Assembly (NCBI RefSeq): GCF_009870125.1
Contig: NC_046683.1
Location: forward strand, 63,875,869-63,939,868
Source of the DNA: Drosophila pseudoobscura
Lineage: Eukaryota > Arthropoda > Insecta > Diptera > Drosophilidae
Direction: 5' to 3'
DNA: 64,000 nucleotides
The notes beneath the pieces were generated by a model. The model ran no database searches, was not told the DNA's origin, and saw only the letters and a list, made by a program, of their open reading frames with translations. This document shows positions 16,632 through 37,620 of the stretch, one piece after another. Made by a program: the position numbers and the translations under genes. Each line of letters opens with the position of its first letter. Position 1 is the stretch's first letter.

Positions 16632-18278
16632 AAAGCTCAGTGGCAGTGGCAGAGGCAGTGTGCAGATGATAACGCACGACGCTCTGAATCGATGAACAGC
16701 CATAAATTTATTTGCATACGATAATTTATTTATTGCACTATCACACACTATCACGTCGGTCGTCACACTTCCCCCCATTGCGGTCTCTCTTTTTCTCTCG
16801 TTCTGTTTCCTCTCTGTCCGAGTCTGTCTGAGTCAATATTTAAATATCAGCGCTCATAGAGAGTAACTGGGGGAACTGTTCTCCTTTCCATCACGAGTCT
16901 GATGGAGTCGTCAACACTTCGTTTCGCCTTCCTTACAACTGTTCAAACACCGAAGTACGAGTATCGTCATATAATTTATTTTATTTATAATTATTTTCCC
17001 CGCACATTCTATCTGCGAAGTTCTCTATGTTTGCACTGTTCTTGTGGCATAAACAAGACAAGCAACTGCAAATCAAGCGCTGGCCAATGAACCAATTTTT
17101 TTTTTTTCAAATACAAATGTCTGAAAGCCCTTCGACAATAGTTATGGGTAGTTACCTTTTACATGATCTCAGCTTTTCCAGGGATGGTTCCAGGGGTGCT
17201 ACGTGTAATAACAGGCTTTTATGTGTCAATAATATTTTCAAAATGGTTACTAAAATGGCAAGAGATACTATCTGTGAAAGTTGGGGCAGGTCTAGCAGAA
17301 GTTTTTTGCGCTATGATTTATGAAAAGCAACTTCTTAAGCTAAGGAACAACCTTTCAATAAGTTCTTATTGTGAGAATACTATTCTCTACTTATAAAGAA
17401 CTGTGCCAAACTATGTGCAATTCTCATTTTATCATTGCCTTCATTGAACTTTTATTTTTGTAAAGATAAGGACTGTTGCTTCTATAGAAACCAAATCGAT
17501 TTAGTATTATATGATATGGGCCTCAAATCAGGGGGCATTACTTCTGTCGCCTACTTGACGTCATAATTAGTCTCCACCGATCAACGTGCCAGTGCCACTG
17601 CCCCTGCATGGATGCTCTTTCCCTTCGCTCCCTCGGGGACGCTGTCACTATCATTGGTTCCTATGTTTTCGGGGAGGTATTATACAATTTATGGACATAT
17701 CACGCGGCTTGCTTCGTGATAGGCTGCTTCTGGGTTAGGTTTCGATACGAGAAGTGTTGCCAAAATGATTTATAGTCCTCCGATGATGGATTGCAACCGA
17801 ACTGGTGGCAATCAAACGATTCAAATATAAGGAAACTGATCCCAGTAGCAGTCCCCTCCCCAAAAGAACTCAGTTCGCCTCGGCTCGGCTCGTTAGCTAA
17901 TTAGGCGGCACTACTTTAAGATAATGAGTATCACTTATTTATAGTCGAGTGCAAAAATCAGCGATTAAGTTCTGACTCGAACGCTAAACGATTTATGTTG
18001 CTGAAGTGTGGCAATCGACTGATAAGGATAAAGATAGCTGCGAGGGGGTCTCGATCATTAACTTGGGGAAAGCACTTGCAGGGCTCTACTTTATGGCACT
18101 CTGATAGGTTTCCGAGCGTGGCGAAATGGCCCGCACTCGAAACATGACTAATGGTCAATCCCAATCCTCGTAAAAATATTATCCAGAGTGATTCTGATAA
18201 AGAATGTAGTTCCCTGAGGAGACCCTGGGGACCTAATACTCATCCAATACGAGTACTTAACGGCATTTTTTCTTACAG

Positions 18279-20046
18279 CTCAAGAACAAAGATTGGGTGT
18301 TCACTGAGGGCAGGAACACAGAGTTCCGCTGTGGCAATAAATACCGCCAGAAGCGCTTCGATTCCACACTGGAGGAGGCGCTATACAAGCAGAAGCGCAT
18401 CACCAAATTACCGCTGGTGGGTGGTCCTCTGATCCGCAAGGCTCTGCACATTCGGGAGGAGGATACCGCATCCGAACAGGAACCACAGCCGGTCGACAGC
18501 AACAACAACGATCCACAGATACCACAAGTGGGCGACAGCAGTGAGAACAACAACAACAACAAAAACAAAAACAAAACCAACAGCAACGACGCAACAGAGA
18601 AGTACAAAATGGTACTGCCGTTCGGTCTCGGCCCCGACGGGCACCACGTGGACGCCATTCACAGTGTCCCGGCGCCCAGTGCCCCACCAGCCCACTCGAT
18701 GCCACCGCCATACGCCAAGGGCCAGACGAACATCTACACAGGAGTTCCCGTCATTGTGAATCCCTACATCGACTTCATTGTGGTGAACGGCGACGATCGG
18801 TACATGATCCGATGCGAGCGCAAGTCCGTCGTGGAGCGCAGCGTGGAGCTGGCGAAGCTGATACACGCCGGACCCAACAGCGGCCGCAAGAGCGATAACC
18901 ACTACCAGATCCTCAATGTGGACAAGAACGACTTTGAGCTTGTCGTCCGCTACATGGAGAAGCACTTTATACCTTATCGCGATCACAAACACTTGCTGAA
19001 GATCCTGGAACTATCCGATCGCTTTAACGTGCCTGATTTAGTGAGTTCTTCGAGAGGAGATTCCTTGTCTGCTGTTCTTTAACCAAGGCTCTCTTAATTT
19101 CAGATCATATACTGCATTCGGGAGCTTGATCTCAGAATTTCCAGTGCCACCGCATTGGATATATTCAAGGCGCTGTGGTTCTACCAGGGCATAGCGCTGA
19201 CCAACCAGCACCAGACAGTGATCACCACCCAACAGAGTGGCCAACAGCTGGCCCGCAAGCAGGCCTCCAAGGCGAAGGCCGCTGCCAAGCAGCAGGCGGC
19301 GGCCAAGGCTGCCCTGGCGGGCGAGAACCCACCCGAGGGGGCCGATGGGGCGCAGCTCAATCTCATACCCAATCCGAATCCCTTCACCACCGAGGACTAT
19401 GGCGTGGCCCTGCTGCACAACACACTCCAGCTGATCGACATGCACGCGGAGCTGATGCTCTCGATGCCCGAGATCTGCGACCTCCGGTTCGAGGAGCTGG
19501 AGACCGTGGTCAAGCGCGACACCCTGCAACTCCGCTCGGAGGTCACCCTGTTCGAGTGCCTGGCCTCGTGGAGTCTGGCGGAGTGCGCCCGCAAGAATAT
19601 CTTTGGCACTGCCGAAAACCGACGCACTGTGCTGGGACCCCTCTGCCTGACCCCCAGATATCTGCGGATGAGTGCCTCCGAGTTCCGTCGTTGCTGTGAG
19701 CGCATCGAGCTTCTCCCACCAGTCGAAATATCTCTCATCAGTGATGCCTTAGAGGGTGAGTCCACAAGTTGATTCGCCCCAAGCTCTGTTTCGATTACTA
19801 AAACCTCTGTCAATTGCAGGCAAAAAGCTAAGGAACCTCACCGACCAGCAGGCGGAGCTGATGGAGAAGTTCCGCCAGCCACGTGCCGAATACGCCCGCA
19901 TGCCAGTCCATCTCAGCGATCGCAGCAGTCCCAAGAACTACCCCAAGAAGATGCGCCGCACGAACGAGGGCCGCTCCACGGAGGAGGGTTGCTGGGAGAA
20001 GCTCGGCATGAATTGCCTCCGTGTCTTTGTCTGCATATTCGACTGA
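18279..20046 (+). CDS. BTB-BACK domain protein, main coding exons
   Basis: Three exons, 18279-19040, 19104-19755 and 19820-20046, have introns of 63 and 64 bp and consistent phases. They give 546 residues, plus 4 or 53 from a candidate first exon. After a conserved-looking start (LKNKDWVFTEG, YRQKRFD) comes an Asn/Lys-rich low-complexity stretch and a Pro-rich stretch. A BTB/POZ fold follows (FIVVNGDDRYMIRCERKS through LLKILELSDRFNVPDLI). A basic Ala/Gln/Lys-rich helix (ARKQASKAKAAAKQQ region) is inserted after it, and then a BACK-type helical region (FEELETVVKRDTLQLRSE, FECLASWSL, LCLTPRYLRMS). BTB proteins usually dimerise and many recruit targets to cullin-3 ubiquitin ligase. No Kelch or zinc-finger domain follows, so the partner is unknown. 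I do not recognise the named fly gene. The stop TGA is followed in frame by an acidic extension. Confidence 0.85.
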
Positions 20047-20145
20047 TCCGAACAGTCGGACGACGAGGAGGATGACGATGAGGATGAAGACGACGGGGAG
20101 GACGAGGAGCAGGATGAGGACGAGGATGAGGACGATCCCACATAG
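20044..20145 (+). other. Possible stop-codon readthrough extension of the BTB gene (TGA then 32 codons to TAG)
   Basis: The annotated stop is TGA at 20044-20046 (context GAC TGA TCC). The same frame stays open for 32 codons to TAG at 20143-20145. Of the 32 residues 25 are Asp or Glu; it starts SEQSDDEEDD and ends EDDPT. GAT/GAC and GAG/GAA are mixed and the repeat is imperfect. No intron of workable length with matching phase removes the TGA: the only 60-bp-class option, a weak GTTGCT donor to the CAG before 20056, shifts the frame. Regulated readthrough of TGA is well documented in Drosophila. The rival explanation is a GAN-type simple repeat in the 3' untranslated region. Confidence 0.45.
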
Positions 20146-21306
20146 ACTTGTTGCATTAACGAATATTAGCGCTTATGAACTACATATATACACACATATA
20201 GATAGTTAATGATTACGTTAGTCTTACAACAGAAGGGAAGGGTACAGTGCTGGCCAAAAGTGGCAGTGATTTTATAGCAGCCGTTTCTAACAAAACTATA
20301 TAGTGTTATTTATATACATATGTACATACTTGCTCGTACCTACATATGTATGTATGTGTGTGTATGTGCGAGTGCATGTATGTGTAGGGGTCGATCGATT
20401 CGTTTTTTTGTATTTACCCGCTAGTCAAATGATAACAGAAGAAACTCGTAACCACAAACTTTTATACAACTTTATGCAACGTTTTGTAGCTGGACTCAAA
20501 TTACGAGTACAAACCAAACAAATACCAAAAAAAAAACTAAAAAAACAAAAACAAGAAGTAAATCTAAGACACGCGGATCTAACATACATACATACATACA
20601 TATACTATATCGCGCGAGTATCACAGGTCTGTGGATCAGAAATATGTATGTACATCATGAAAATACATCAAGCTACAAGTTAATCAAGCAAACAACAACT
20701 AAAACATAAACAAACAAAATTATAGTGCAAATTGTATTTCGGCCCGGCCATAGCAAAAAATAATTATTAATTGTTTAATATACTTTTAACTGTTGTGCAA
20801 AATGTAAAAGAAATGGAATTTATTATATACGAAACACACACCAATACATATGTACACACAAAAAACACACACAAATACATATATACGATATATGCAGATA
20901 TACATACAATATATATATAGAGCAAAATGCGTTGAAACACACCGAAAACTCTGTTGCCGTTAAATCGGCTCTTGGCTTTAACTCCTATAACGAAGTGCTA
21001 TAGCTAATTCGCATAAATACCAATTACAATCAGATTAGCATTAATCATAGTGAATGAATGAATTACTTATGTAAGCACACACAGATACAGACAGACACAC
21101 ACACAGCCACTGAACACACAAATTGTTAACAGAATTATGCATTTTATTAGTTAATGTCTAGATCAAAGAGCGCCGCCTCGAATTCTTTTTGCCTAAGTTG
21201 CGATATGGAAAATTCACACGCTTCAATCGCAAGGACAGCAAGGAAATCTCATCAGCCATAGACAAGAAGATTCAAGCAAAAAAGTAGTTAAACAATAATT
21301 AATAAA
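20047..21306 (+). other. 3' untranslated region of the BTB-BACK gene
   Basis: AT-rich DNA with many CATA/TATA/CACA tracts (CATACATA near 20585-20600, ATATATAT near 20910) runs to the first clear AATAAA at 21301-21306. This supports a UTR of about 1.26 kb. No other gene is visible in this stretch. Confidence 0.5.
21301..21306 (+). terminator. Putative poly(A) signal AATAAA of the BTB-BACK gene
   Basis: AATAAA lies 1.25 kb after the stop, followed by T-rich sequence (ATTTTTTTAAAC, then GTTTTTTTTTC at about 21350). It is the first canonical signal after the coding region that I can see. Confidence 0.45.
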
Positions 21307-24300
21307 AACGTATGTACACAATTTTTTTAAACAGTACTAAATCAGATGGTGTTTTTTTTTCTAATGGGTAGAACGATGAAAGCTCAAAAAGGGCATTGCA
21401 GAGGTGGATTGGATTACCCTTAAAGCTTCCCGGAGGAAAGCTCTGCAAAAGCAATGTTTGGAACCCAACTAAAAGAAAGCTTTGCGGAGACATTCACCAT
21501 GGAAGAACACTTTGCAAGGGGCGGTACAAGTATTTATACATACATACATAGATGGATATAAATATGTAAAAATAATTCGGATTTAATAGAGGGCTCCTCT
21601 CAAACGACTCGACTCGACCGATTTTTCTTTTATTTTAGTAGGTATGCGAATATGTTATTAACTACTTTTCGACATCTTACCGCCCACCATTTTTAAGCTG
21701 GATTTTAGTACGTGATTATGGAATATTCCATTCATCCGAAAGGGCTGATTGATGGTATGTGTTGCGGATCAGGAAAAGTGCAACTACCTAAAATTGAGAC
21801 ACCACCAGAAGCCGTTCAATGCTCATCGGCACGAATCCAGATTCAAGCCAGTTCCTGCAGTCCATTCGCACATTCAACTCATGCGTTCAAATGTCATCTT
21901 TTGGAGCAACAGAAATAGTTGACAAGACTGCGGAAAATGGTTTGCCGGGCCAGCTAGTACTCTCGTATACAATCTCAACAAAATACATGTTATAGTTACT
22001 AACTATTCCGAAATGTACACAAATTATCTCTGGTACATCTCTGTCACTCCTGCATCACCGCTTATTGAATCCAACTGTCCCCCCAGTCCGGGGACTGCCA
22101 CATGCTGCTATCGCTGGATAAGCTTACCAAAGTCTAGACGCTCGGACGGAATGTACTCCATGGTCAGGCCACGCACACACACCCACACCCACATCCACAC
22201 CCACATACACACTCGCTCGTTTTGGGGTACCATAGCGTTATCGTAGTTTACATTTGGGGGCTTACCACAAATGCACTCAAGCAAGTCCGAGCTTTCTCCT
22301 AGCTCTAACTCGAACCTAACCCTCCCCCACTTCCACTCCCACTCGCATGTGCACACAAATGCAATATAATAATAACAGGAAACCACCCCCACATACACAC
22401 ACACGCACACACACCCGCATGTTCGCTCGTACTCGTACTCTGCACTTGCCCCTCAAGCGTTGCAGAATTTATGATTTTATTTCACGCTTGCTTTTCATTA
22501 ACATTCTTTTTACGGCACAGCCCTTTTTCTCTTTTTTTCGTTTTTGTTGCTGTTGGGTTCGTGGCCAAAAATTATAAGTTCTTGTTGTTTTTTGCTGGCT
22601 GTTGCTGCTGGTAATGTTGTTGGGTAATTCCCCGCTCTTGTTGTGGGCTGTCTGACGCTTGTTAACCTTTTCCAAGTTGAATTTTCCTTTGGCCTGCATT
22701 TTTTCCGTTTGCATCTGCTTTCTTTTCTGCTAATTTTGTGCATACAGACAACGGCGGTGGACAGGGAACAGGGAACAGAGAACACGCTTCGGTCGTGGAG
22801 TGAAATCTCCGCCAAAAGTTATGCACCAGTCGCCGTGGAGCGGCAGCATGGTAGGAACGAATATGTAGCAGTGCCACAAATTTTCTATTTTTTCCTAGGA
22901 ACTTTCAGGAGGAGCTGAGCGGAGCGACTGGTGCACTGCCCGCAGCCTGTCGTCGTCGTCGTAGTCTGACCGCATATATAATTATTTCATATATGAAACA
23001 TGAGTGGGGTGTGGAGTGGAGTGGACTGGAGTGGAGTGTGGTCGGGAGGCCCTTGCTCTCAAGGCATTTTTCGCATATTTTTTCCAGAGGAATCAGCAAA
23101 AGTGAATTAGTGCAGAGAGCGGGAAAGCGGAAGAGCGGTAGAGCGGTAGAGCGGTAGAGCGGCAGAGCATGGGAACCTGCAATGCAGTTGGCCACCTAAT
23201 GAAAATTGTTGTGAAATAAATCATTTTAAATAATTTTCTACTCTCCATGGCTCTCCATGTGTCTGCCCCTCAGCTTTGTGTGTATCTGTGCGCAAGTGTG
23301 TGAGTATGTGGTATGCAATGCTTGTGTGTGTGTGTGCTGGCTTTCTAAAGTTTAAATTGAAATGAAAGCCAAGTAGCTGCAATGGACTTTACACTTTGCC
23401 TGTTACTTCAGCCGTGGCTAACTTTTTTGCAGCTTGCTAAATTGCGCTAACTGACCAAAGCGGAAGTTTCAATTACACCAACCATATACCAACACACTGA
23501 CACACGCATACATGCACACATGCAAAGAGGGGAAGGAGTGAGAGGCAAGGCCAGTGCAAACAGAGCATGCCTATGGCAATGGCTTTCCCTTTGGTCCTAA
23601 CAGCATTGACCTACACAGCGTATGCGTGTGCTGATATGACGCATACGCCCCCATGAGCCCATTGGAGCCCCCCTGCTCCAGCCCCAGTCCCGGTCCCAGT
23701 CCCTGACCAACTCTGTAACCAAGGCCACAAATCTGTGTTGCAGCGGTGTTAGAAGCGGGTGGGCTTCTGTGTGTGGCTAGAGCTGTGACCAAATTATAGC
23801 CCAAAGTTGGAACATTACTTGCAGCAACAGCAAAGACTTTTCATACCTTGTAGTTAATACCCTTTAATTATGTTGCTTAAACTAAAGATGTATCCGTCGG
23901 GCTAGGCTGATGATTTGTATTGATTTGGAGTCATTTGTAGATGTACAGTTGATGAGAGCAGATTGAAAGGATTGCCCAACGCTAGACACCCACCAATCCT
24001 TGGCCTGATGTATCCGCCCTTCAGTCTTATACCCCGCACTGACTTACTGCCACTTTCGCCGTGTCTTGAGGGTATTGCAGAGTCCACAAAACTGCCATCA
24101 GCTCTAGCTCTGGCAGGACCAACAAAGTGAACCTAAAACGGATATTACTTTATCAAGCGGCATAAAAAATGAGTCCGCGTAGATGCCGACTCCCAGGAAA
24201 GTGGGAACGGACGCAGCAAAGTGGGTGGGGGGCGGTGGCGACGCAGTGGGGCAAAAGGAAAAAAGTCGGAAGCAATCAGCGAAATTTATTGTAGAGTCTC

Positions 24301-27088
24301 CTTTTTGGCGTAACTGATGAAGTGAGAAGCTGAAAGACAGTCGAGGCCAAGTCGCGGCAGCCAATACAGATGGGGTGGATGTGGATGCGACGGCGGTGCG
24401 GGACTGAAGCGACAGCTGCTACTAACTGAAAGTGCTAGCCACCCACTGGGGAAGCTCCCTCGGCACCCCCGCTCCTTCCTCTGTCACAGAGCCATCACTT
24501 TGGGTTGGCTTCGTATTCGCGGCGTGCTGCTTTTTATTGCTTTCTTTTTGTGCTTTTAGCGGAGGCTAACGCCTAAATATAAAACCAGTTGGGAGTCTAC
24601 TTATATACCGCTTACAACGACCCACACACACACACACACGCACAGCCGTATACAGAGACAGAGCCAGATACTGATACAGAAACACAGACAGAGACACAGA
24701 TACTGATACTCACACAGCCATCTGCAGAGCGATTTGAATGCAAATGTTGCAGCCGGAAATGAAACCGACAATGCCACTTATTTATCTTTGTACTTGCGGC
24801 TTTGATTTTGTTGCGGCTTTAAGAACTGCCTGACAAAGTGCTTTGTTTGAGCGATTTAATTAAACGCTTTAACTTTGTTGACTTAGGCACTCGGATAAAT
24901 GGTAATTTATAATTAAATAGCCCTGGCTTACGGCTTACAGCATACAGCATACAGAATACAGCCACGCAGAAAAGAGCGTAGAAAAAAACCCAATTAAAAT
25001 TTATAAACGTTTGCATTAAATAATTGCATGAAAGCAAGTTTGTTTGCGAGCTTATTAAACATAAAAAGGAAATCAAACCAAAGACGTTTCTATCCCCAAG
25101 ACCTTTTCCCTTTCCGCTGCTCGAGAGCCATGAAAATCGCAAGTCATAAATGTTAAAATTATGCCATCCTGAAGAGCAGGAAATGAGAGCAGAGCAGCTA
25201 AACAGCACAGCAAAATACACAGCACACCATAATGCAGAAAACCCAGGAGAAAGTGCGGAAAGTTCGCCCCCGAGAGTGAGGGCGGATCGGATGAAAGAAA
25301 TATTCATTGATTTTCTTAATTAAAAAATTTCACCATTAGCTTTTATGTTTATTGGCTCTGCCCCCCTGTCCACTGTCCCCCTGTCCCTCTTATCGGCTTC
25401 TGGCTCTTCGGATTACTCCTCTAACTGAGGGTTAAGTCGGGAGTTGTGGCCATTGTCCGTGTTTCCTACCATTTCTGTTTCTCTTCTTTTCTCAAAGTTT
25501 TTTTTTTACTTTTTTTTATTTCATTCCTGCTAGCATTTCCTGTGCGCATTATAAACTAATTACAGATTATGACGAAATCGTTCGCCATGAGACCCCCGTA
25601 ATATGCTGACTGGGAGAGGGGGAGAGGAGTGCGGACAGCAGAGAACGAGTAGTGCAAAGTTAGAGCTGCTGCCGCTGCTGCTGCTGCTCCGATGGGTTCC
25701 TTCATACTCGGCGCACTTAAGTTTGTTTGGAAAATTAAAGCCTGTTAATGAGATTTCATTTCGCGAGAGAGCGCGATGCGGAGGAAAGCACGGAACGGGC
25801 GAGGGTGCGGAAGCGGGTGCGGGCACCCAGATTGAACGGAATGGAACGACTCCGGGCCGTGATGTTGGTAATGGCGCGTAATTGACAACGTAATGAGATT
25901 TGTTAAAAGGATTGTTCGTCCAAATCATTCGTAATTACCAAAAACAAAACAAAAAAAAAACATAACAGAGCAGAACATCGCGAACAAGTTGGGGAAAAAC
26001 CTCACAAAATGTTAAACCTCTCATTATGCGAGAGTCAACTCGAAAGACGAGCAGATGCCGCTGTGGCATGCCCCGGATCATCTGCTGCTTCGTCCTCGTG
26101 CTGTTATCAATTATGCAGCCGCCCAAAAAGCGCCAGCATAACGTAAACAAACGTTTAACCACCGCCAGGAGGAGATGCAACAAAAGCAACAACTTGCAAC
26201 ACCGACTGCGACTACGACAACTTGCTACTTGTACGGCATCCAACATGCCGTCTGCAGTAGGTCAGTTACAGCATCCACGCCACGCTCTCTCTCTCTCCTT
26301 CGCCGACGCTCGTTCAGCCTCTCCTTCTGGGCTTTGCAGACACACACGAGCGGGGCTGTTCGGGTTTTTAGTACAAAGAGCACAGCATCCCTTGTGGCGC
26401 TCTCCCGGGCGACAAAGCGACATTGTGGCCGTGTCGCCCGGGCGCTCGCTGCCTCGGCTCTGGGCCTCGTATTACTAGGCAGCTTAGGTGTTTTTTAGTG
26501 CTGATTACAACGCGTTGCCGTTTGGTTCAAGTGAGCGGATGAGCAAAGGCCAGACGAGAAATTCCTTCGATTGGGGCACATCTCAAAGCAGCGCCAAAGG
26601 CGGGCAGGCGGCCCGAAGTCCGAAGTTAAAGTCCAGCGAATCGCCACACTACAGTTCGCATTTAAAGTCCGATTATTTTTTGCGTCAACTAGGGAGTCCC
26701 GGCAACACTCGAAATACTTCAATTTTTTAATGTTTAGCGTTCCAACGTTGACAAAAACTATCAGAAAATATCATAATTACTATTAGTAAATCAACAAATA
26801 TTCAGTTAGTGATTTAAGCTGAAGTGAACCTTTTTTTTGAGACCACTTTGATACTGCTCCTATAAGTAGGCAGCACATTTTTTTCTCCTGCCAGTGGAAA
26901 CTTTTCAAGCGAAAACCCTCAAAAAATATAACAACGTGAAGCCCCAGCGTAATGGGCAACCAATTTGAGTAACAAATAAAAGATATACTCTATCCATTGC
27001 ATGGGCATAAAAAATACACGAAAGTAGAAGTGGAAAAAACTTGGAAAATTGCTACAACAACAACAACAACAAAAAATACAAACGCAAA
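21307..27088. other. Upstream region of GluRIA, non-coding
   Basis: No supported gene. It probably contains the GluRIA promoter and 5' untranslated exon(s) at its right end. Contents include CACACC/CACATC repeats at about 22170-22212, GTGGA-type repeats at 22999-23040, AGCGGTAG repeats near 23130-23165, a CA/ACAGAGACAG-rich stretch near 24620-24710, and CT (GAGA-factor-like) repeats near 26283-26298. A GC-rich perfect inverted repeat lies at 26405-26443. A CAA-type run (ACAACAACAACAAC) lies directly before the GluRIA start and probably belongs to its leader. Confidence 0.5.
26405..26443. other. GC-rich perfect inverted repeat (11-bp stem, 17-nt loop)
   Basis: CCCGGGCGACA at 26405-26415 is exactly complementary to TGTCGCCCGGG at 26433-26443. 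The stem has nine G:C pairs. It lies about 650 bp before the GluRIA ATG, possibly within its promoter or 5' leader. It could form a stable hairpin in RNA or be a paired protein-binding site. Confidence 0.7.
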
Positions 27089-37277
<10,189 letters not shown>

Positions 37278-37599
37278 GCGATGTCCCGGCTACCAGCATG
37301 CTAGCATGGCGGAATTCTTGTAAATAATTAACGCATTATCCGATAACGCATAACTAAACGACGCTGGCAATCAACTCTCGGGTCTACATAGAGCGAATAC
37401 CATGGGAATGATGGCAGGCGGCGTTCGAAAACTGTACAGAATAATTATAATATAATTACTATTATTGTATTTTTGATAAATGTATACAAGGGCGTGCGTG
37501 CATAAATTAACTATAACTAATACTAATACTAATAATAATACAAATACTAACCCTGTACATAGGTTAAGTGAAAATTACTTATTCCAAAAATACTCTAAT

Positions 37600-37605
37600 A
37601 ATAAA
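37600..37605 (+). terminator. Putative poly(A) signal AATAAA of GluRIA
   Basis: AATAAA occurs 323 bp after the GluRIA stop codon, in AT-rich DNA. It is followed within 25 bp by a GT/T-rich stretch (GTATGTTGTAAG). The 3' untranslated region would be about 350 nt. Confidence 0.55.
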
Positions 37606-37620
37606 GCCGTATGTTGTAAG

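Larger units (their letters stand above)
14609..18278. other. Intron or upstream region of the BTB-BACK gene
   Basis: No coding exon is visible. It carries a CTG/CCG-type trinucleotide tract at about 15820-15877, AGACCCC heptamer repeats at 16597-16631, a run of T/A near 17096, and two TACTCGTA/TACGAGTA octamers (16081, 16956). A third (18248) lies just before the acceptor TTTTTTCTTACAG|CTC that opens the main BTB exon at 18279. Confidence 0.6.

Noticed and set aside
20056..20142. An internal splice that would remove the BTB stop codon
   Set aside because: The only intron of plausible length uses a weak GTTGCT donor near 19998 and would join in a different frame that stops at once, so it does not explain the acidic open frame.
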